64,000 nt of DNA from Heterobilharzia americana (taxonomy: Eukaryota; Platyhelminthes; Trematoda; Strigeidida; Schistosomatidae): assembly GCA_944470555.2 (NCBI GenBank), contig OX104130.1, positions 75,397,160 through 75,461,159 on the forward strand. Direction: 5' to 3'. Positions 61,331 to 64,000 of the stretch are shown here, piece after piece. Made by a program: the position numbers and the translations under genes. Positions within the stretch are counted from its first letter, which is position 1, and every line of letters begins with the position of its first letter. A model generated the notes under the pieces. It made no database searches, was not told the DNA's origin, and saw nothing but the letters and a program-made list of their open reading frames with translations.

Positions 61331-62605
61331 CTTCTAGCTGAGTATTGTTCACGATTCTTACAAAGAAATGACAATAATTTCGAGAAAATATTACATAGTT
61401 TCTATTCATAAATTCAATACTATTTCGATGTCACTAAGGTCCCATTCTGTTATGATATATGCATAGATGATCAAACTCATTCTTAAGTATAGTGATATCA
61501 AATAAATAAGCTCAACTCAAACCATTCTGATTAATTCCTTAGAAAAAAATCTAGGGAAAATCTTATCTTTGGAAAACGTGAAAAAGTTTATATCAAGCAA
61601 ATACCAACCGCGCTACAGATAGAGTATAATGAATTTGAATATTTTTACCTTGTAATCGCATATCATAATACTAAGATTCATAAACAAATACAATCATCAA
61701 ACCATCAGTAATTTACACAGTATGAGTAAGCCTTACGTACGCAATTCAATTAGTCAATTTCGATTTAAGACTCAGAAGTATTGTGTACCGGTCTATATTG
61801 CTACACCAAACATCGGCACATTGTAGCTATATAGGAGACAAAAATGAGATACATATTGTCTGAAATCGTAGGAAGCTAAGCAAATAATGACATACAATGT
61901 GACTATTAGAACTAAGCAAAGGCAACTACATTCAGGAACAACAATCTTCAACGACCATCTTCAGTGATAACTATTAACTATATGATCTATATGTGTCAAC
62001 CGTGAGTTAGGCTAAAAGTTATCTGCAGGTGTTATTCGGGGTTATTATAGGATGTAGTGTTCTGTGTGCAAATTCATGCATTTTGTTGTATACTGTATGC
62101 ATATTGTACGGACAAATGGGTTATATCACAGTTTGAGAGATTTTATACTGGATCCAAAGAAAGAGTTTTATTTTAACTTCAACATTTAACAAATGTTATC
62201 GCTTCTTACAAATATATAATGTATTTAAAATATTATCTGAAAGCAAATAATAATTTTTCCACATGTTCATCATAGTCTATAATTTTTGCAATAGATATGA
62301 ATCATGAAGTGTACACTTTGTGACAATAATTCTACAGTTTTTACTATGATTCCATATTTCAAGATAAAATATAATCAGTGATACAAAAATATTGTCATAA
62401 TATATGAAAAGTCAGTGAGTCATTTTGCTCAAAGCTTTAGAAAATTTAAGTGATGTATCATTTTTACAAATTCTTGAAATGTATTAAAAAGTTAGTTTAT
62501 GAAATCAAAAACTATCTTCATCAATTTGTACAGAAATATGAGTTAGAAACATAGGATTTTCGGATATGGCACAATGTGGGCAAATAAAATTCCTTTTTAG
62601 CTATG
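61331..62605. other. AT-rich spacer, nothing identified
   Basis: I see nothing in it. Confidence 0.45.
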
Positions 62606-62620
62606 TAAGCCAAAAACAAC

Positions 62621-63021
62621 TACAGATATTCATCAACAACTGCATGCGCTTGCTCATTACTGAAGCCCAGATGGCCAGAATAAAAAGAATAAACAACAAG
62701 GAACACTGGGAACGAATCAACCAAGAACCTATCACTCAACAAATATGCAATGTAAGGAAGTGGAGATGGATTGGGCATACACTGAGAAGACCGACTGGGG
62801 ACATTATACTCCAGGCCAGGTTGTCGGGTGGGATCCAAAGGGGAAACGACGAGTTGAGCGTTTGAGTCGAGGATGATATGGAGGAAATCGTGTATGAGGA
62901 AGAAATGAGAGCTTGTGGGCAGTCATGGAGCCAGATTGAAAAGATTGGAGGGAAGAGAGTGGAATGGAGGTGTGCTACTGAATCACTATGTTCCATTAGG
63001 AACCCAAGGGACAAATAATGA
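62621..63021 (+). mobile_element. RTE LINE, shortest 5'-truncated copy, with target-site duplication
   Basis: Flanks TAAGCCAAAAACAAC (62606-62620) and TAAGGCAAAAACAAC (63022-63036) match at 14 of 15. The insert starts TACAGATATTCATCAACAAC and ends in CCCAAGGGACAAATAATGA. The C-terminal frame includes NNKEHWERINQEPITQQIC and KWRWIGHTLRRPTGDI before breaking. Confidence 0.9.
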
Positions 63022-63036
63022 TAAGGCAAAAACAAC

Positions 63037-63094
63037 ATAGAATTCATATAGGTTCAAGGAAATCGGAAAAAGGAATTAAAGCAAAATCATTGCA
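63037..63094. other. Short spacer
   Basis: I see nothing in it. Confidence 0.3.
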
Positions 63095-63250
63095 AGTGAG
63101 CCGAGTGGATAACTCTTTAAAGTATTAAGCGATGCTTTCTGAGTCCGACTCTCAGTTGCAACAACATCTTTCACTGGGGTGAAGATAAATCCGGTTGACG
63201 AGTCTCAAAGACAATGAAAAGCAAGTCCTATTTTTTCTACTTGCCACCAA
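63095..63250 (+). mobile_element. Hammerhead SINE, degraded
   Basis: GAGCCGAGTGGATAACTCTT (A-box region), a B-box-like GAGTCCGACTCTC, AACAACATC, GATAAATCCGGTTGACGAGT and AATGAAAAGC. CTGACGA reads TTGACGA, and stem II no longer pairs. The 3' end reads ACTTGCCACC. Confidence 0.55.
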
Positions 63251-63539
63251 GCAGATATCAAAAGAATACTAACACCATATGGTGTCATCGTAGTTTATGT
63301 AACCAGAATTGACTATTGCTGCTTGAATCAGTCTTCATATTGACTAATTTCTTGACTATTTTTTTAAACTTCCGAAAATCTTTTGTGCTTGGACGGTCAA
63401 CTTAAAAGTCTGTGTTACTCCTGGATCATCAGTATGAAACTTATTAATTTTCCAGTAAGACACGTTTTAAATGAAAACACTATCTGATGGCTACGAATAG
63501 ACTATTTCTAACAAGGTAAGCAAATTCTATCGTGTAGAA
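63251..63539. other. AT-rich spacer
   Basis: No recognised feature. Upstream RT palm sequence of the following Penelope relic could not be read here. Confidence 0.35.
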
Positions 63540-64000
63540 TAGCTTCAATATCATCATCTTCAACAGTATGAATACTCTAGAAGATATCCTATCTCAGTTT
63601 AATAACTGCCACCCTTCAATCAGATTCACATTAGAAAAGGAAATTAATTCTAAGATATCCTTCTTAGACTTGCAGTTAAAAAAGACGAGACAATGGATTA
63701 CTCGAAAGATCTATTCGCAGAAAATATACATGAAATCGAAAACTCACGAATTTTCATGGTTGGGTGCCTCTGTGCACCGGAAGAAATCTAATTCGCTCCT
63801 TATGCCATAGCATCTGCACTATCTGCAGTCCGGATACCTTGATAGATGAACTAATTTTTTTCAAAATGTTCTGATTCAAAATCATTATACTGAACGTTTC
63901 ATCGCTAAAGTGATGAAATTGAAAGTGAATAACGGTCCCGCCCCTACGGTTCCTAAGAAGCTTCTTTTCATGAGCTTACAGTTCAACGGAGACACATCAG
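63540..64000 (+). pseudogene. Penelope-like element relic, RT thumb and linker, runs off the window
   Basis: The open piece 63568-63810 reads NNCHPSIRFTLEKEINS, KISFLDLQLKK and VHRKKSNSLL. The next pieces, in shifted frames, read ICTICSPDTLIDELIFF, then QNHYTERFIAKVMKL and PAPTVPKKLLFMSLQFNGD to the window edge. The order HPSI.FT.E, FLDL, ICS.DTL, NGYPE.FI-like and PF.GD is that of the thumb-to-linker region of Penelope-like elements. At least two shifts and a stop break it. The endonuclease, if present, lies beyond position 64000. Confidence 0.75.

Noticed and set aside
1..64000. CRISPR array, prokaryotic operon or defence system
   Set aside because: No regularly spaced direct repeats, no dense collinear genes; the repeats present are eukaryotic retroelements.
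1..64000. Functional tRNA genes
   Set aside because: tRNA-like stretches found belong to SINEs and do not fold to a full cloverleaf by eye.

Overview
The window is AT-rich, repeat-dense animal DNA. It is most likely from a schistosome or close blood-fluke relative. The evidence is a tRNA-like SINE carrying a schistosome-type (Sm-alpha-like) hammerhead ribozyme, many copies of a compact RTE-clade LINE with a (TAA)n tail, and decayed Penelope-like elements with GIY-YIG endonuclease remains. No prokaryotic operons, rRNA, ordinary tRNA genes, CRISPR or intact host genes are visible. The only host-gene hint is one 44-codon, splice-flanked candidate exon at 41710-41841 on the minus strand.

Layout. 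RTE LINE copies: 427-1737 (-), 9140-9993 (-), 11943-13124 (+), 21832-25026 (-, full length), 26813-30034 (+, full length, perfect 14-bp target-site duplication), 30571-31036 (-), 38645-39849 (+), 42781-43590 (+), 47634-47962 (+, internally deleted), 52787-53254 (+), 54267-55811 (-), 60234-61319 (+) and 62621-63021 (+). The two full-length copies lie head to head, with a Penelope relic between them. A second, older LINE family is left as relics at 45030-46560 (-) and 56640-56960 (+). Penelope-like relics lie at 3110-3310 (+), 18300-18830 (+), 25405-26085 (-) and 63540-64000 (+, running off the edge). Hammerhead SINE copies lie at 5922-6211, 10000-10140, 15625-15790, 15822-16095, 33764-33885, 58578-58715, 58716-58830 and 63095-63250. 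Another tRNA-like family is at 32052-32268 and 34212-34570. A perfect 331-bp inverted repeat sits at 35198-35528 / 36224-36554.

How the parts relate. The RTE copies are products of target-primed reverse transcription: most are 5' truncated, all keep the 3' end (the stop codon lies in or next to the tail repeat), and several have recognisable target-site duplications. The SINEs would depend on LINE machinery supplied in trans. Every retroelement frame seen is broken, so nothing here looks autonomous. Sequence between repeats is A+T-rich and reads as intergenic or intronic.

All calls come from reading the sequence by eye. Boundaries without a stated duplication are good to about 10-20 bases.
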